From Streptomyces sp. HUAS 15-9 (GTDB lineage: Bacteria > Actinomycetota > Actinomycetes > Streptomycetales > Streptomycetaceae): a stretch of 64,000 bases of DNA. Positions 1-8,865 of the stretch are shown here, one piece after another. The notes below the pieces were generated by a model. The model searched no databases and was not told the DNA's origin. It worked only from the letters and a program-made list of their open reading frames with translations. A program made the position numbers and the translations under genes. Within the stretch, counting starts at the first letter, position 1. Each line of letters begins with the position of its first letter. The DNA is taken from the NCBI RefSeq assembly GCF_025642155.1, contig NZ_CP106798.1, positions 9,052,001 to 9,116,000 on the forward strand. Direction: 5' to 3'.

Positions 1-924
1 GGAGAGCCCCTGGGCCTGCTGTTCGGTTCGCACGAGCGCGATGACCAGCGCGGTCAGGCTCACCACGCACACCGCCATGGCCACACTGAGCGCCGCGACC
101 CCGAGCGGGTCGGCCCAGGTGGCGTCGAAGGCGAGCCACGACACCAGCGTCACGGTGGCGAGACCGGCCAGGCTGTAGACGAACGTCGAGACCGACTTGC
201 CGATCAGTAGCGCACCCCGCCCCACGGGTGCCGCGGCGATCCGGTCGAGGGTGCCCTGTTGCTGTTCGATGAAGTAGCCGCGCGCTCCGAAACCGACCGT
301 GAACAGCACGAAGAACATGCCCATGCTGGGCCCGAAGTAGCTGATCACCTTCAGCGGGTCGTCGGGCAGCCCTTGTGCCCGCACCTGTTCCGGCAGCCGC
401 AACAGGGCCGCCTTGGCGGCCAGTCGAGGGATGCCGCTCTGCGGGGCGCCCGCGGACACGGCCGTGACGACCGACAGCCGGTCGGCGTTGACCTGGGCGA
501 CGTACGACTCGCTGACGGCCCGGGCGAGCTGCGCCTGCAGGCCGTAGTCGACGCTGTCCAGGACCCGCACCGGCGCGGCGCTGCCGCCGTGCAGCGACTC
601 GGTGAACCCCTTCGGCAGGACGATCGCGGCATGCACGTCGCCCGCGTCCACCGCCCGCCGGGCAGCGGCCTCGGCGTCGTACGACCGCACCTGGACCGTG
701 CCTCGAAGCTCCCGGCTCTTCAGCACCTGGGTGAGCCCGGCGGCGGCCGGACCCCGGTCCAGGTCCACGATGCCGAGGCTCGCGCGGAACTCGTCGTTGT
801 TGTTGAACGCCAGGGCCATCAGAGCGGAGATCAGCACCGGCGCCAGGAACACGATCACCCAGGCGGACCGGTCGCGCAGCCGCTGCCGCAAGTCCTTGGC
901 GGCGATGGCGAGGACGACACGCAC
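1..924 (-). CDS. ABC-2 type transporter permease (partial, runs off window start)
   Basis: Integral membrane subunit of an ABC exporter, the probable partner of the ATPase just upstream. The GTG start at 924 gives a short cytoplasmic N-terminus (VRVVLAIAAKDLRQRLRDRS), then a first membrane segment (AWVIVFLAPVLISALMAL), a large extracytoplasmic loop of about 190 residues, and a membrane cluster beginning near ISYFGPSMGMFFVLFTVGF followed by the motif GYFIEQQQGTLDRIAAAPV, which is typical of ABC-2/YhgE-like permeases. 308 codons are present and the C-terminus lies outside the window. The start is 6 bp after the ATPase stop, so the two are probably co-translated. Substrate unknown. Confidence 0.85.
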   Translation of the reverse strand, partial: MRVVLAIAAKDLRQRLRDRSAWVIVFLAPVLISALMALAFNNNDEFRASLGIVDLDRGPAAAGLTQVLKSRELRGTVQVRSYDAEAAARRAVDAGDVHAAIVLPKGFTESLHGGSAAPVRVLDSVDYGLQAQLARAVSESYVAQVNADRLSVVTAVSAGAPQSGIPRLAAKAALLRLPEQVRAQGLPDDPLKVISYFGPSMGMFFVLFTVGFGARGYFIEQQQGTLDRIAAAPVGRGALLIGKSVSTFVYSLAGLATVTLVSWLAFDATWADPLGVAALSVAMAVCVVSLTALVIALVRTEQQAQGLS

Positions 925-930
925 GACGGC

Positions 931-1908
931 TCACTCCCTCAGGGCGGTGCCGGTCAGGTGGAGGAAGACCGCCTCCAGGTCGGGCTCGTCGATCTCCACG
1001 CTGCGGATGTCGACGGCCTGCTGGTGGGCGAGGTCGAGCAGGTCCGGCAGCAGGCTCCGAGCGTCCTTGACGACCAGCTCGACCACGTCGCCGTGGTCAC
1101 CGCCGCGGGCGACACCCTCGACACGGGGGAGGCGACGGCAGGTCTCCGCGTACGCCGACAGGCCCCCGACGGCGGTGAGCCGGACCCGGTCGCGCTCGGC
1201 CACCAGCCGTACCAATTCGCGCGGGCTGCCCTCGGCGACCAGGCGGCCGCGGTCGATGATGCCGACCCGGTCGCACAGGCGCTCGGCCTCCTCCATGTAG
1301 TGCGTGGTGTAGAGAACGGCCATGCCCTCCTCGCCGAACCGGGTGATGCTCTCGAGGATCGCGTGCCGGCTCTGCGGGTCGACGCCCACTGTGGGCTCGT
1401 CCAACACCAGCAGGGTCGGTGAGTGCACCAGGCCGGCACCGATGTTGAGGCGTCGGCGCATGCCGCCCGACAGCGAGTCGACGCGGTCGCCCGCGCGGGC
1501 CACCAGGTCGATGAGGTCCAGCACCTCGTCGACGCGGCGCTCGAGCCGACGGCGCGGCAGCCGGTACAGCCGGCCGAAGAAGCGGAGGTTCTCGCGGACG
1601 CTCAGGTCCGGGTAGAGCGCCACGTCCTGCGGGACGAAGCCGATCAGCTGCTTGGCGGGCCCGGCCGCTGTGCCCACGGGACGGTCCGCCACGCACACGG
1701 TACCGGCGTCGGGGTGCAACAGCCCGCAGACCATCCGGATCGTGGTCGTCTTGCCGGCGCCGTTGGGGCCGAGTAGCCCGTACGTCTCGCCCGGCGCGAT
1801 CCGCAGGCTCACGTCGTCGACGGCGATGCGGTCGCCGAACCGCCGGACGAGGTGGGCGCAGTCGAGGACCGGCCGTGCGGTGTCCGGGTTTCGCGGGGGA
1901 TCGGTCAT
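931..1908 (-). CDS. ABC transporter ATP-binding protein (DrrA/CcmA-like exporter ATPase)
   Basis: Cytoplasmic ATPase of a two-gene ABC-2 exporter, 325 residues, the usual length for the drug/polyketide-export type. Visible motifs are Walker A GPNGAGKTTT, the Q-loop FVPQDVALYPDLSV, the signature LSGGMRRRLNIG, Walker B LLVLDEPTVGVDP and the H-loop TTHYMEEAERLCDR. After about residue 225 comes the C-terminal extension common in this class, ending DEPDLEAVFLHLTG. ATG at 1908 was chosen because it begins MTDPPRNPDTARPV just before the first strand; the reading frame stays open upstream into a pseudogene. Permease follows 6 bp downstream. Confidence 0.92.
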   Translation of the reverse strand: MTDPPRNPDTARPVLDCAHLVRRFGDRIAVDDVSLRIAPGETYGLLGPNGAGKTTTIRMVCGLLHPDAGTVCVADRPVGTAAGPAKQLIGFVPQDVALYPDLSVRENLRFFGRLYRLPRRRLERRVDEVLDLIDLVARAGDRVDSLSGGMRRRLNIGAGLVHSPTLLVLDEPTVGVDPQSRHAILESITRFGEEGMAVLYTTHYMEEAERLCDRVGIIDRGRLVAEGSPRELVRLVAERDRVRLTAVGGLSAYAETCRRLPRVEGVARGGDHGDVVELVVKDARSLLPDLLDLAHQQAVDIRSVEIDEPDLEAVFLHLTGTALRE

Positions 1909-1943
1909 GTCGTCTCCTCGATGAGCGTGGTCCGCAGGGGCCC

Positions 1944-2419
1944 TCAGGGTGCGAGGGAGAAGTGGCTCTCCTCCTCCTGCGTGAAGTGCAGGCGCAACAC
2001 GGTGTGCAGGCCGTACAGGCAGGCCCGCAGGTCGTCGAGCTGCTCCGGCGACAGGGATCCGTCGCGGCCGGCCAATGTCACCTGGGTGGCGATGCGCCGG
2101 GCGAGTCGTTCGATCTCCGCGGGCGTGCGGCTCATGGTGGCGGTCGCCTCGGGGCCCCGAGACTCGGGGCGAGCGCGGGATACCACTGGTGTTCCTCGGC
2201 GTACTCGTGCGGCAGCAGGCGCTCGGTGAGCAGCCGGTGCACCTCGCCCACCGCGGCGGGGGACCGAGGACCCGCTCCGTCCGACAGGCGGTCTGCGGCG
2301 TAGCGCACGGCGTCGAGGACGTCCCACAGGCCGTCGTGTTCCGCGGCGAAGCGGTGGATGAGGGCCTCCGCCGCCCGGCCACCGTGCCGGCCGCACCCCT
2401 CGCCGGGCTCCTCCGACAT
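1944..2419 (-). pseudogene. hemerythrin HHE-domain protein, frameshifted
   Basis: Two frames together give one four-helix hemerythrin-like protein. The first frame begins MSEEPGEGCGRHGG, with helix 1 LIHRFAAEHDGLWDVLDAV and helix 2 LLPHEYAEEHQWYPAL. It then hits a stop near 2132. The second frame continues TMSRTPAEIERLARRI and ends LRLHFTQEEESHFSLAP. The break lies in a GGGGCCCC run near 2150-2157 and one added base restores the frame. Hemerythrin-like proteins bind a di-iron centre through His/Glu residues and often sense oxygen or NO. In helix 3 the expected His appears to be Pro (SRTPAEI). The 5' end overlaps a truncated P-type ATPase, so the start may be a recombination product. Confidence 0.7.
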
Positions 2420-2904
2420 GCGACGAGGAGGTCTCCGACGGCGAATTCGGCCGACGGCACCGTGTGCACCCCGGCGTCGGTGAGCAGCCGTGCGGTGCGG
2501 CGCGCGCGCTCCAGCAGGGCCCGCAGATCGCGGGAGGCGCGCCGCTGCGCTGCCGCCTCGAGGGTGCGGCCGGTGGCGAGCATCGGCGCGATGAGTGCTC
2601 CGGCCAGGTACTCGCCCACGAGCAGCGTGCCGCCGAGCGCGAGTACCGCGATCAGGCCGACGCCGGCGTGGCAGCGCCGGAGGCCGGCCGGCACCCTGCC
2701 GACCGTCGGGCCCACGGCGGCGACCGTGTCGAGATCCCAGCACAGGTCGGCGAGCCCCGGAGCGCCGGCGAGCAGGCCGGAGCCGCCCGCGACGAGTGCG
2801 GCCGCTGTCACGGTCAGCAGGACGGGTTCGAGCCTCGGCGCCACGAACAGCGCCGTGGAGAGCCGGCACAGCTGTTTCCCTGCGGTGACAGTGACACGTT
2901 TCAT
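2418..2904 (-). pseudogene. heavy-metal P-type ATPase, N-terminal fragment
   Basis: About 160 residues from ATG 2904 match the start of a P1B-type metal-transporting ATPase: paired membrane segments (LLTVTAAALVAGGSGLL; VGLIAVLALGGTLLVGEYLA; GALIAPMLATGRTLEAAAQR), then the actuator-domain start RRASRDLRALLERARRTARL and VPSAEFAVGDLLV. The sequence then switches abruptly, in another frame, to a hemerythrin gene. The phosphorylation (DKTGT), nucleotide-binding and C-terminal membrane parts are missing, so the fragment cannot transport. The junction is near 2418 and suggests a deletion. It differs in family from the ATPase fragment at 4335-5183. Confidence 0.72.
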
Positions 2905-2934
2905 GACAAGCCTCGCTCGGGCGGCCGGTGCGGC

Positions 2935-3816
2935 TCAGTCGTGCGGTACGACGGCGACGGGGCACGGCACGTGGTGCAGGGCCGCGTGCGCGACGGAGCC
3001 GAGCTTCCCGGTGAGCGGCGGGGGATGACGGCGTCGGCCCACGATGGTGAGCATGCTGTGCGCGGAGGCCGCAAGGAGAATCTGTGCCGCGGAACCCCGG
3101 GCGACGTGGTCCACGACGTCGACGTCGGGGAACTTCGCTTGCCACGGTGCGACTGCGGCGGTGAGCCGCGCGCGTTCGTCCGCCTCGTAGCCCTCGTTGG
3201 GACGGCCGGCGTGCGGATGCGTCACCAGCGACGACAGCGGCAGCGCCCGGACCGCGCGCACCCGGGCTCCGCGCAGGTCGGCCGCGGTGAAGGCGAACTC
3301 AAGCAGCGGGTCGGCGGCCGGCCCGGATTCCTGGACGCCGACGACGATCTCCTGCCGGTCGGCCGCTGCCGGGTGACCCCAGCCGTCCTCCACGGCGGGA
3401 TCGTCCGCCCGCACGGTCACGGCGGGGCACCGGGCCAGACCCAGGACGTGCAGGCTGACCGAGCCGAGCAGGAAGCCAGCCATCGTCCCGTGGCCACGGG
3501 AACCGACCACCAGCATCGTCGCGCTGTCACCCGCGTCCACGAGGGCCTTCGACGCGGGGTCCGAGACCACTGCCGTGACCAGGGAGAGTCCGCCGTAACG
3601 GTGCAGCAGCTCGGCCTCCATCCGCTGCAGCACCCGTCCTCCATAGCACTGCTTACCGAAGGCTTCCTGCGCGATGGGCACGTCGAGCGGCTGGGTGGTC
3701 CACGAATGCAGAAGGAGGACGGGCAGGTGGCGATGCACGGCTTCGCCAGCCGCCCACCACGCTGCTGTCACGCTCGCGGGGGAGCCGTCGAATCCGACGA
3801 CGACAGGTCCGGCCAT
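2935..3816 (-). CDS. universal stress protein, tandem UspA domains
   Basis: Cytoplasmic 293-residue protein with two UspA folds, the usual form in actinobacterial dormancy regulons. Domain 1 (about 1-140) opens MAGPVVVGFDGSPASVTA and has the ATP-binding loop VVGSRGHGTMAGFLLGSVS. Domain 2 opens EIVVGVQESGPAADPL and ends with a weaker loop, VGRRRHPPPLTGKLGSVA. ATG 3816 is preceded by a good ribosome site (GGAGGTG, 5-bp spacing). Such proteins bind ATP and support survival in stress or hypoxia; the exact role is not known. Neighbours are remnants of P-type ATPases and another USP, supporting a stress cluster. Confidence 0.92.
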   Translation of the reverse strand: MAGPVVVGFDGSPASVTAAWWAAGEAVHRHLPVLLLHSWTTQPLDVPIAQEAFGKQCYGGRVLQRMEAELLHRYGGLSLVTAVVSDPASKALVDAGDSATMLVVGSRGHGTMAGFLLGSVSLHVLGLARCPAVTVRADDPAVEDGWGHPAAADRQEIVVGVQESGPAADPLLEFAFTAADLRGARVRAVRALPLSSLVTHPHAGRPNEGYEADERARLTAAVAPWQAKFPDVDVVDHVARGSAAQILLAASAHSMLTIVGRRRHPPPLTGKLGSVAHAALHHVPCPVAVVPHD

Positions 3817-4125
3817 GGCGCACCTCCGGTCTCGGCGCGACGGATGCCGCGCAAGTGCCTCCCACCTCCAGGCTGGACGTCGCACGACCAACGGGGGAGG
3901 GCCTGACGGTGCGCAGTTGAGGCCCGCATGGCCCACTGCGGCCTGATGCCGTCCGACGCACGCCGGCTTTCGAAGGTGAGGTGGGGCCGCCCGGCCGATG
4001 CGCCGGGCACGGTCCCCGCCGCGCGATGTCGCCGTGGACCCGCGGCCGTTGGAGCGGGGCCGGAGGGGGCAGCGGAGCCCGCCCTCGCCCGAGAGGCCGG
4101 ACCCCGGAAGGCCGCAGACGGGAGG
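3817..4125. other. intergenic region between divergent USP genes
   Basis: About 310 bp between the intact USP (minus) and the USP fragment (plus). It must contain the promoters of both. I looked for a DosR-like palindrome of the GGGAC...GTCCC kind and did not find a convincing one. No gene is supported. Confidence 0.4.
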
Positions 4126-4334
4126 GTTGCCCTCAACGGTCCGGTTGTGGTGGGAGTCGACGGTTCGGCGGCGAGGCTGGTCGCGGTGGATACCACGGCA
4201 CTTGAGGCCGAGCGACGCGGAACGGGACTGCGGCTGGCGCACGCCCTCGCGTGGCCGTCTGCGCACGTTCCGCCCGGCGTGCCGCCCTGGGACCCGGACG
4301 GCTCGGCCCTGCGCACCATCGTGAACGGCCCCCT
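4126..4334 (+). pseudogene. universal stress protein, N-terminal fragment
   Basis: The frame reads VALNGPVVVGVDGSAARL, the first strand and ATP-loop start of a UspA domain, and continues about 55 residues to IVNGPLTRS. No ATG, GTG or TTG lies in frame at the expected start (GTT is there, after a GGGAGG ribosome-site-like run), so initiation may have been lost. At about 4330 the sequence changes to the rear of a P-type ATPase in another frame, so the rest of the USP was deleted. Confidence 0.65.
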
Positions 4335-5183
4335 GACAAGGTCGCGATCGTGCGGGCGCTGTACAGCCGCGGGCACATCGTCGCCATGACCGGCGACGGC
4401 GTGAACGACGCGGCGGCGCTGCGAGCCGCCCACATCGGGGTGGCCATGGGCCGCACCGGCACGGACGTGGCCAAGGAAGCCGCCGACATGGTCCTCACCG
4501 ACGGCGACTTCTCCACGATCGTCCGTGCCGTCTACGCGAACATCGTCAAGTTCGTCCGCTTCCAGCTGGCCACCAACATTGGTGCTATCCCCACCCTGTT
4601 GGGAGCCTCACTCGCCGGGCTCCCCGCCCCGCTGACGGCGGCCCAGCTGCTGTGGATCAACATCATCATGGATGGTCCGCCCGCGATGGCCCTGGCCGTC
4701 GACCCCGCCCGCGACGACGTCCTGCGGCACCCGCCGCGCGACCCGGGCGAGCGCATTGCGGACGCCCGGAGGCTGTCCGCCATCGGCCGGGCCGGCGCGG
4801 TCATGGCCGTAGGAACCGTCACCCTGCTGGCCCTGGCCCGGCCGCGTGTCGGCGCGGACACCGCCCTGACCATGGCGTTCACCATGTTCGTCCTGTACCA
4901 GCTGTTCGACTCGCTGGGCGCCCGCGCGGACGACGGCCCGCCGCTGGGACGCGACCAGCTGCGCAACCGGACGCTGTGGCTGTGCCTGGCCGGGGTACTG
5001 GCCGTGCGGGTCGCCGCCGTCCACCTGCCCTGGGCACGCAGCGTTTTCGGGACCGTGCCGCTCGATGCGACGCAGTGGCCAGTGAACCCGGGCACCGCGT
5101 CCACGGTGCTGCTCGCCGAGCTGGCCGTGCGCGCCGTGCATGCGGCCCTACGCGGTCGGGCCGTGGGGCCGAGCGGACGGTAG
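4335..5183 (+). pseudogene. cation (calcium-type) P-type ATPase, C-terminal fragment
   Basis: Encodes the hinge and C-terminal membrane domain of a P2-type cation ATPase: [29 protein letters not shown] holds the conserved TGDGVNDxxAL hinge, followed by [20 protein letters not shown] and the membrane segments including [20 protein letters not shown]. The N-terminal transmembrane, actuator and phosphorylation domains are absent. The fragment begins abruptly after a USP fragment and has no start codon of its own near the junction. Family knowledge: related ATPases (CtpF) sit next to USP genes in mycobacterial DosR regulons. About 280 of the roughly 900 residues usual for the family remain. Confidence 0.8.
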
Positions 5184-5199
5184 AACAGCAAGAGGTCCC

Positions 5200-5525
5200 A
5201 CGGCGCGGTGTGTGTCGACGTGCGGGTCGGTCGCCCTTCTCGGGTTGTTCGAGGTGTGTGGCGAGTACGGCGGCTTGTACGCGGCGTTGGACGCCGACTT
5301 TGGCCAGTAGTCGGGAGATGTGCTTCTTGACGGCTTCTCCGAGAGGTAGAGCTGTTCGCCGATCCCGCGGTTGGTGAGTCCGTCGCCGATGAGGGCGAGG
5401 ATTTCGCGTTCGCGGGGGGACAGGCCGGCGAGTTCGGGGGCGATGTCGGGGTTTCGGTGGTCTCGGTGCGCAGAGAGCGCATGAGGCGGGCCGTGGTCGC
5501 GGGGTCGAGCGCGGAAGGCAAGCAT
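5200..5525 (-). pseudogene. NarL/LuxR-type response regulator, 3' remnant with frameshifts
   Basis: Three frames join into a regulator's linker and HTH: ALDPATTARLMRSLR, then ELAGLSPREREILALIGDGL...GIGEQLYLSEK, then VKKHISRLLAKVGVQRRVQA. The LSPREREIL and SEK(T)VKKHISRLL motifs are typical of DevR/NarL DNA-binding domains. Two single-base losses (in a CCCC run near 5453 and after the SEK codons near 5335) break the frame. The receiver domain with its phospho-aspartate is missing. It lies beside USP and ATPase fragments, as dormancy regulators often do. Confidence 0.72.
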
Positions 5526-5537
5526 GGGCACCGACAT

Positions 5538-5900
5538 GGCGCGGGCCCGGGGGGCGTGGAACCGGCCCGAGCTGAACGCCCGCGCGCTGCTGGCCGCCTA
5601 TCGGGCCAGCCCCGGCGAGGTCCGCGACCGGCCGAGCTCGCCGGTCGGCATCCGCTCACCAGCGGGGTGCGCGACTGCAGGCCTCCGTGGCGCTGCCCCA
5701 GCCTTGACATGATGTCTTCAGACGCCACCAGGGCCTATTCGGACAGCAGCGTATCGGCGAGCGGGAACTCGTCTGTCCCGTAGTCCGGCGGCCGAGTCGC
5801 CCTGCGCTAATGGCGCCATCATGCGCCATGGTCACCGTCACTGCAGATCAGTGAACACTCCGCCGTCCTGGAACTGTGGCCCCGCCCGACGGCTGCGCAG
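5538..5900. other. no supported gene
   Basis: Short open frames exist on both strands (for example a plus frame starting MGTDMARARGAWNRPEL at 5524), but none has a recognisable domain or a good start. Probably remnant DNA between the regulator relic and the promoter of the next gene. Confidence 0.35.
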
Positions 5901-5908
5901 AAAATAGG

Positions 5909-5937
5909 TTGAATGAAACAATTTATTTACTTATATC
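5909..5937 (+). promoter_or_regulatory. predicted sigma-70-like promoter in an AT-rich island
   Basis: TTGAAT (5909-5914) and TATATC (5932-5937) are separated by 17 bp and lie about 50 bp upstream of the sensor gene. They sit in a strongly AT-rich stretch (5900-5960) that stands out in this very GC-rich sequence. Inferred from sequence only. Confidence 0.5.
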
Positions 5938-5985
5938 TATTGATTTCGAAAAATCCTGCATACTGGACCACATGTCGTATGCCAC

Positions 5986-8865
5986 ATGCGGGTAGGAGTG
6001 ATCCGGTTGACGGTCGGCTGGGATGAGAGCCGCGGCCTCCTTGACGCCTACGAGCGGTTTCTGGCGGGTGAGCGGGTCGAGGACGTGGGAGAAGCCGTCA
6101 GGACCCCGATCCTGGCCTCCTGGCAGCGGTGCAGGTCGCTGGGGCTCGTCCCCGACCGGCTCTTCCTCAGCCGTCGTCAGGACATGGACCCGGACGGGCG
6201 GCTGTTGAGCGCCGCGGCACCGGTCCTCGACCGGCTGGCGGTCGCGCTGGACGGACCACCGGTGAGCGTGATCCTCACGGACGCCCAGGCGCATGTGCTG
6301 TCGCGCCGGGCCGGCGATGCGGAGCTGAACAGGTACCTCGACGCCGCGCACATCTTCCAGGGCATCGGCTTCCCCGAGTCCATCGCGGGCACCAATGCCG
6401 TCGGTACCGCGCTGGCCGAACGTCGTCCGGTCTATGTTCTGGGCCGCGAGCACTTTGCGGACTGTATGCGGCTGCTCGCCTGTGCCGGCGCACCCATCCG
6501 TGATCCGCTCAGCGGCTGCGTCGAAGGGGTATTGGATCTCACGTGCTTCCGAAAGCATTCCGATCCCGTGCTGCTGCCCCTCGTGAAACAGGCCGCCGGC
6601 GAGATCGAGCAGCGGCTGCTCGAACAGGCCTCACAGCGTGAGCGTGAACTGCTGGCCGAGTTCCTGCGCACCCGGCGGGCCGCCGGAGCGCCCGCCGGAC
6701 CGCTCGGTGGGCCTACGGAGGGACCGGCGGCCGCGGGCTTGATCGACCCCATCGATCAGGCCGTCCTTCGGGAGAAGGCGCAGGAGCTGATCGCCTCCCC
6801 GTACAAGACGGCCACCGAGGTGAATCTGTCCGGCGGCCGGACCGCCGTGTTGCTGTGCCGCGAGGTGTGTGCGCCCTCCGGCGAGGCTGGGATCGCCGTG
6901 GAAGTCGCCGTACTCTCTGGCCCTCAGTGCCGTATACCCATGCCCGCAGGACCCGAGGGTTCCGGCGCGGGCTCGCTGGTGGCCGAGGCACCGACGCCGT
7001 CGGCGGCGGTCGCGGCTTCCCCTCATCCCACCGGAGCGCGAGCCGCGGCCGCCGCCCCCACAGTCCCGGCCGCACCCACGGCTCCGGCCGCACCGAGCGA
7101 GCCGGTTCCCCACACACACGCGGGGCTGTTGCTCCTGGGCGAGCCGGGAGTCGGACGGCTCGCCCTCCTCGCCCGCAAGCGGCTGGAACTGCTGTACGAC
7201 GCCAGCGTGAGCATCGGCCGGACCCTCGACGTGACCCGTACGGCAGAGGAGCTCGTGGAGACGGTGGTGCCGCGGTTCGCCGACTTCGTCGCCGTCGACC
7301 TGCCCGAATCGGTCCTGCGTGGCGAGGAGCACGCCGATCTCGGCGAGGGCCTGCGGCGGGTGGCGCTCGGGGCGGTACGCGAGGGCTCGCGCCTCTACGC
7401 CGTCGGCGAGAAGGTCAGCTGGCTCCCGGCCTCACCGCAGGCGCGCTGCCTGGAGACCGGGCATCCGGTGCTGGAGCCGGATCTGAGCCGGGCCGTCGAC
7501 TGGATGGCCAACGACCCGGGGCGCAGCCGGAAGGTCCTCGCGTCCGGAGTCCATTCCCTGATCACCGTGCCGATGCGGGACCGCGGAGTCACCCTCGGTG
7601 TGGTCAGCTTCTACCGTGCCGAGAACTTCGCCGCCTTCGAGGACGACGACCTGTGGCTGGCCGACGAACTGGTCTCGCGGGCCGCGGTCTGCATCGACAA
7701 CGCCCGCCGCTTCACCCGCGAGCACACCATGGCACTGGCGGTGCAGCACAGCCTCCTCCCGCGGGGTCTGCCCGTTCAGAACGCCGTCGAGGTCGCGTAC
7801 CGCTACCTGCCCGCGCAGGCCGCGGTGGGCGGCGACTGGTTCGACATCATCCCGCTGTCCGGCAGCCGGGTGGCTCTCGTTGTCGGTGACGTCGTCGGCC
7901 ATGGCGTCCATGCCGCCACCACCATGGGTCGGCTTCGCATCGCCGTACACAACTTCTCCGCCCTCGACCTGCCCCCCGAGGAACTCCTCACCCACCTCGA
8001 CGACCTGGTCGGCCGCCTGGACGCCGACAGCGGCGGGAACGACGGGATCATCGGCGCCACCTGCCTGTACGCGGTGTACGACCCGGTGTCCCGGCGCTGC
8101 ACGTTCGCCTGCGCCGGCCACCCCCCGCCCGCACTCGTGCTGCCCGACGGCACCGTCGACTTCGTCGACGTACCCACCGGCCCGCCGCTGGGTCTCGGCG
8201 GACTGCCCTTCGAGCCCTACGAGATCGAGGTGCCCGAGGACAGCCGGATCGTGCTCTACACCGATGGACTCATCGAGCAACGCGGCCAGGACCTCGACAC
8301 CGGGCTCAGGCGGCTGCGCCGGACGCTCGCCGCCCCCCGGCCGTTCACCGATTCTCCGGAGGAGACCTGCCGGGCCGTCCTGGACGCCCTGCTCCCCGCC
8401 CGTCCCAGCGATGACATCGCGCTGCTCGTCGCCCGTACGCGCGCTCTCGACGCCGGACGGACGGCGCACTGGGACGTGTCGGCCGACCCGGCCGAGGTCC
8501 CGCGGGTCCGCGCGGCGGTCACCGGGCAACTGGAGAAGTGGGACCTCATCGAGCAGGCACCCACCACCGAGCTGATCGTCAGCGAGCTGGTCACCAACGC
8601 CATCCGGTACGGCGGTGCCCCCATCCGGCTGCGGCTGATCCGCGATCACACGCTGATCTGCGAGGTGACGGACGGCAGCAGCACATCCCCGCGCTTGCGG
8701 CGGGCCCGCACGACGGACGAGGGCGGACGCGGCCTCTTCCTCGTGGCCCAGCTCGCGGAACGATGGGGTACTCGCTACACACCCGACGGCAAGGTCATCT
8801 GGACCGAGCAGCCGCTGCCTCCCGACGGCTCGGGCGGTCCTGATGGTTCGGACGGCTCCGACTAG
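5986..8865 (+). CDS. multidomain sensor: GAF domains, SpoIIE/PP2C phosphatase, HATPase
   Basis: Cytoplasmic regulator of 959 residues. Residues about 1-220 form an AcoR-like GAF sensor (RTPILASWQRCRSLGL; GIGFPESIAGTNAVGTALAE). A second sensor half follows (LIDPIDQAVLREKAQELIAS), then an Ala/Pro-rich linker (about 335-375). Next are a GAF domain (LLYDASVSIGRTLDVTRTAE), a SpoIIE-type PP2C phosphatase (LLPRGLPVQNAVEVAYRYLP, AAVGGDWFDIIPL, VVGDVVGHG, CAGHPPPAL, LYTDGLIEQRG) and a C-terminal RsbW-like HATPase (LIVSELVTNAIRYGG, DEGGRGLFLVAQLAERWG). Such proteins act in partner-switching control of sigma factors. Start: ATG 5986, though GTG 5998 or TTG 6007 fits the GTAGGAG site better. The stop codon TAG is part of an IS701 target site. 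Confidence 0.9.
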   Translation: MRVGVIRLTVGWDESRGLLDAYERFLAGERVEDVGEAVRTPILASWQRCRSLGLVPDRLFLSRRQDMDPDGRLLSAAAPVLDRLAVALDGPPVSVILTDAQAHVLSRRAGDAELNRYLDAAHIFQGIGFPESIAGTNAVGTALAERRPVYVLGREHFADCMRLLACAGAPIRDPLSGCVEGVLDLTCFRKHSDPVLLPLVKQAAGEIEQRLLEQASQRERELLAEFLRTRRAAGAPAGPLGGPTEGPAAAGLIDPIDQAVLREKAQELIASPYKTATEVNLSGGRTAVLLCREVCAPSGEAGIAVEVAVLSGPQCRIPMPAGPEGSGAGSLVAEAPTPSAAVAASPHPTGARAAAAAPTVPAAPTAPAAPSEPVPHTHAGLLLLGEPGVGRLALLARKRLELLYDASVSIGRTLDVTRTAEELVETVVPRFADFVAVDLPESVLRGEEHADLGEGLRRVALGAVREGSRLYAVGEKVSWLPASPQARCLETGHPVLEPDLSRAVDWMANDPGRSRKVLASGVHSLITVPMRDRGVTLGVVSFYRAENFAAFEDDDLWLADELVSRAAVCIDNARRFTREHTMALAVQHSLLPRGLPVQNAVEVAYRYLPAQAAVGGDWFDIIPLSGSRVALVVGDVVGHGVHAATTMGRLRIAVHNFSALDLPPEELLTHLDDLVGRLDADSGGNDGIIGATCLYAVYDPVSRRCTFACAGHPPPALVLPDGTVDFVDVPTGPPLGLGGLPFEPYEIEVPEDSRIVLYTDGLIEQRGQDLDTGLRRLRRTLAAPRPFTDSPEETCRAVLDALLPARPSDDIALLVARTRALDAGRTAHWDVSADPAEVPRVRAAVTGQLEKWDLIEQAPTTELIVSELVTNAIRYGGAPIRLRLIRDHTLICEVTDGSSTSPRLRRARTTDEGGRGLFLVAQLAERWGTRYTPDGKVIWTEQPLPPDGSGGPDGSDGSD

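Noticed and set aside
3817..4125. DosR-type operator upstream of the USP genes
   Set aside because: Searched by eye for a GGGAC...GTCCC palindrome; no convincing site.
5524..5712. Plus-strand ORF MGTDMARARGAWNRPEL
   Set aside because: Overlaps the regulator relic on the other strand and has no domain or ribosome site.
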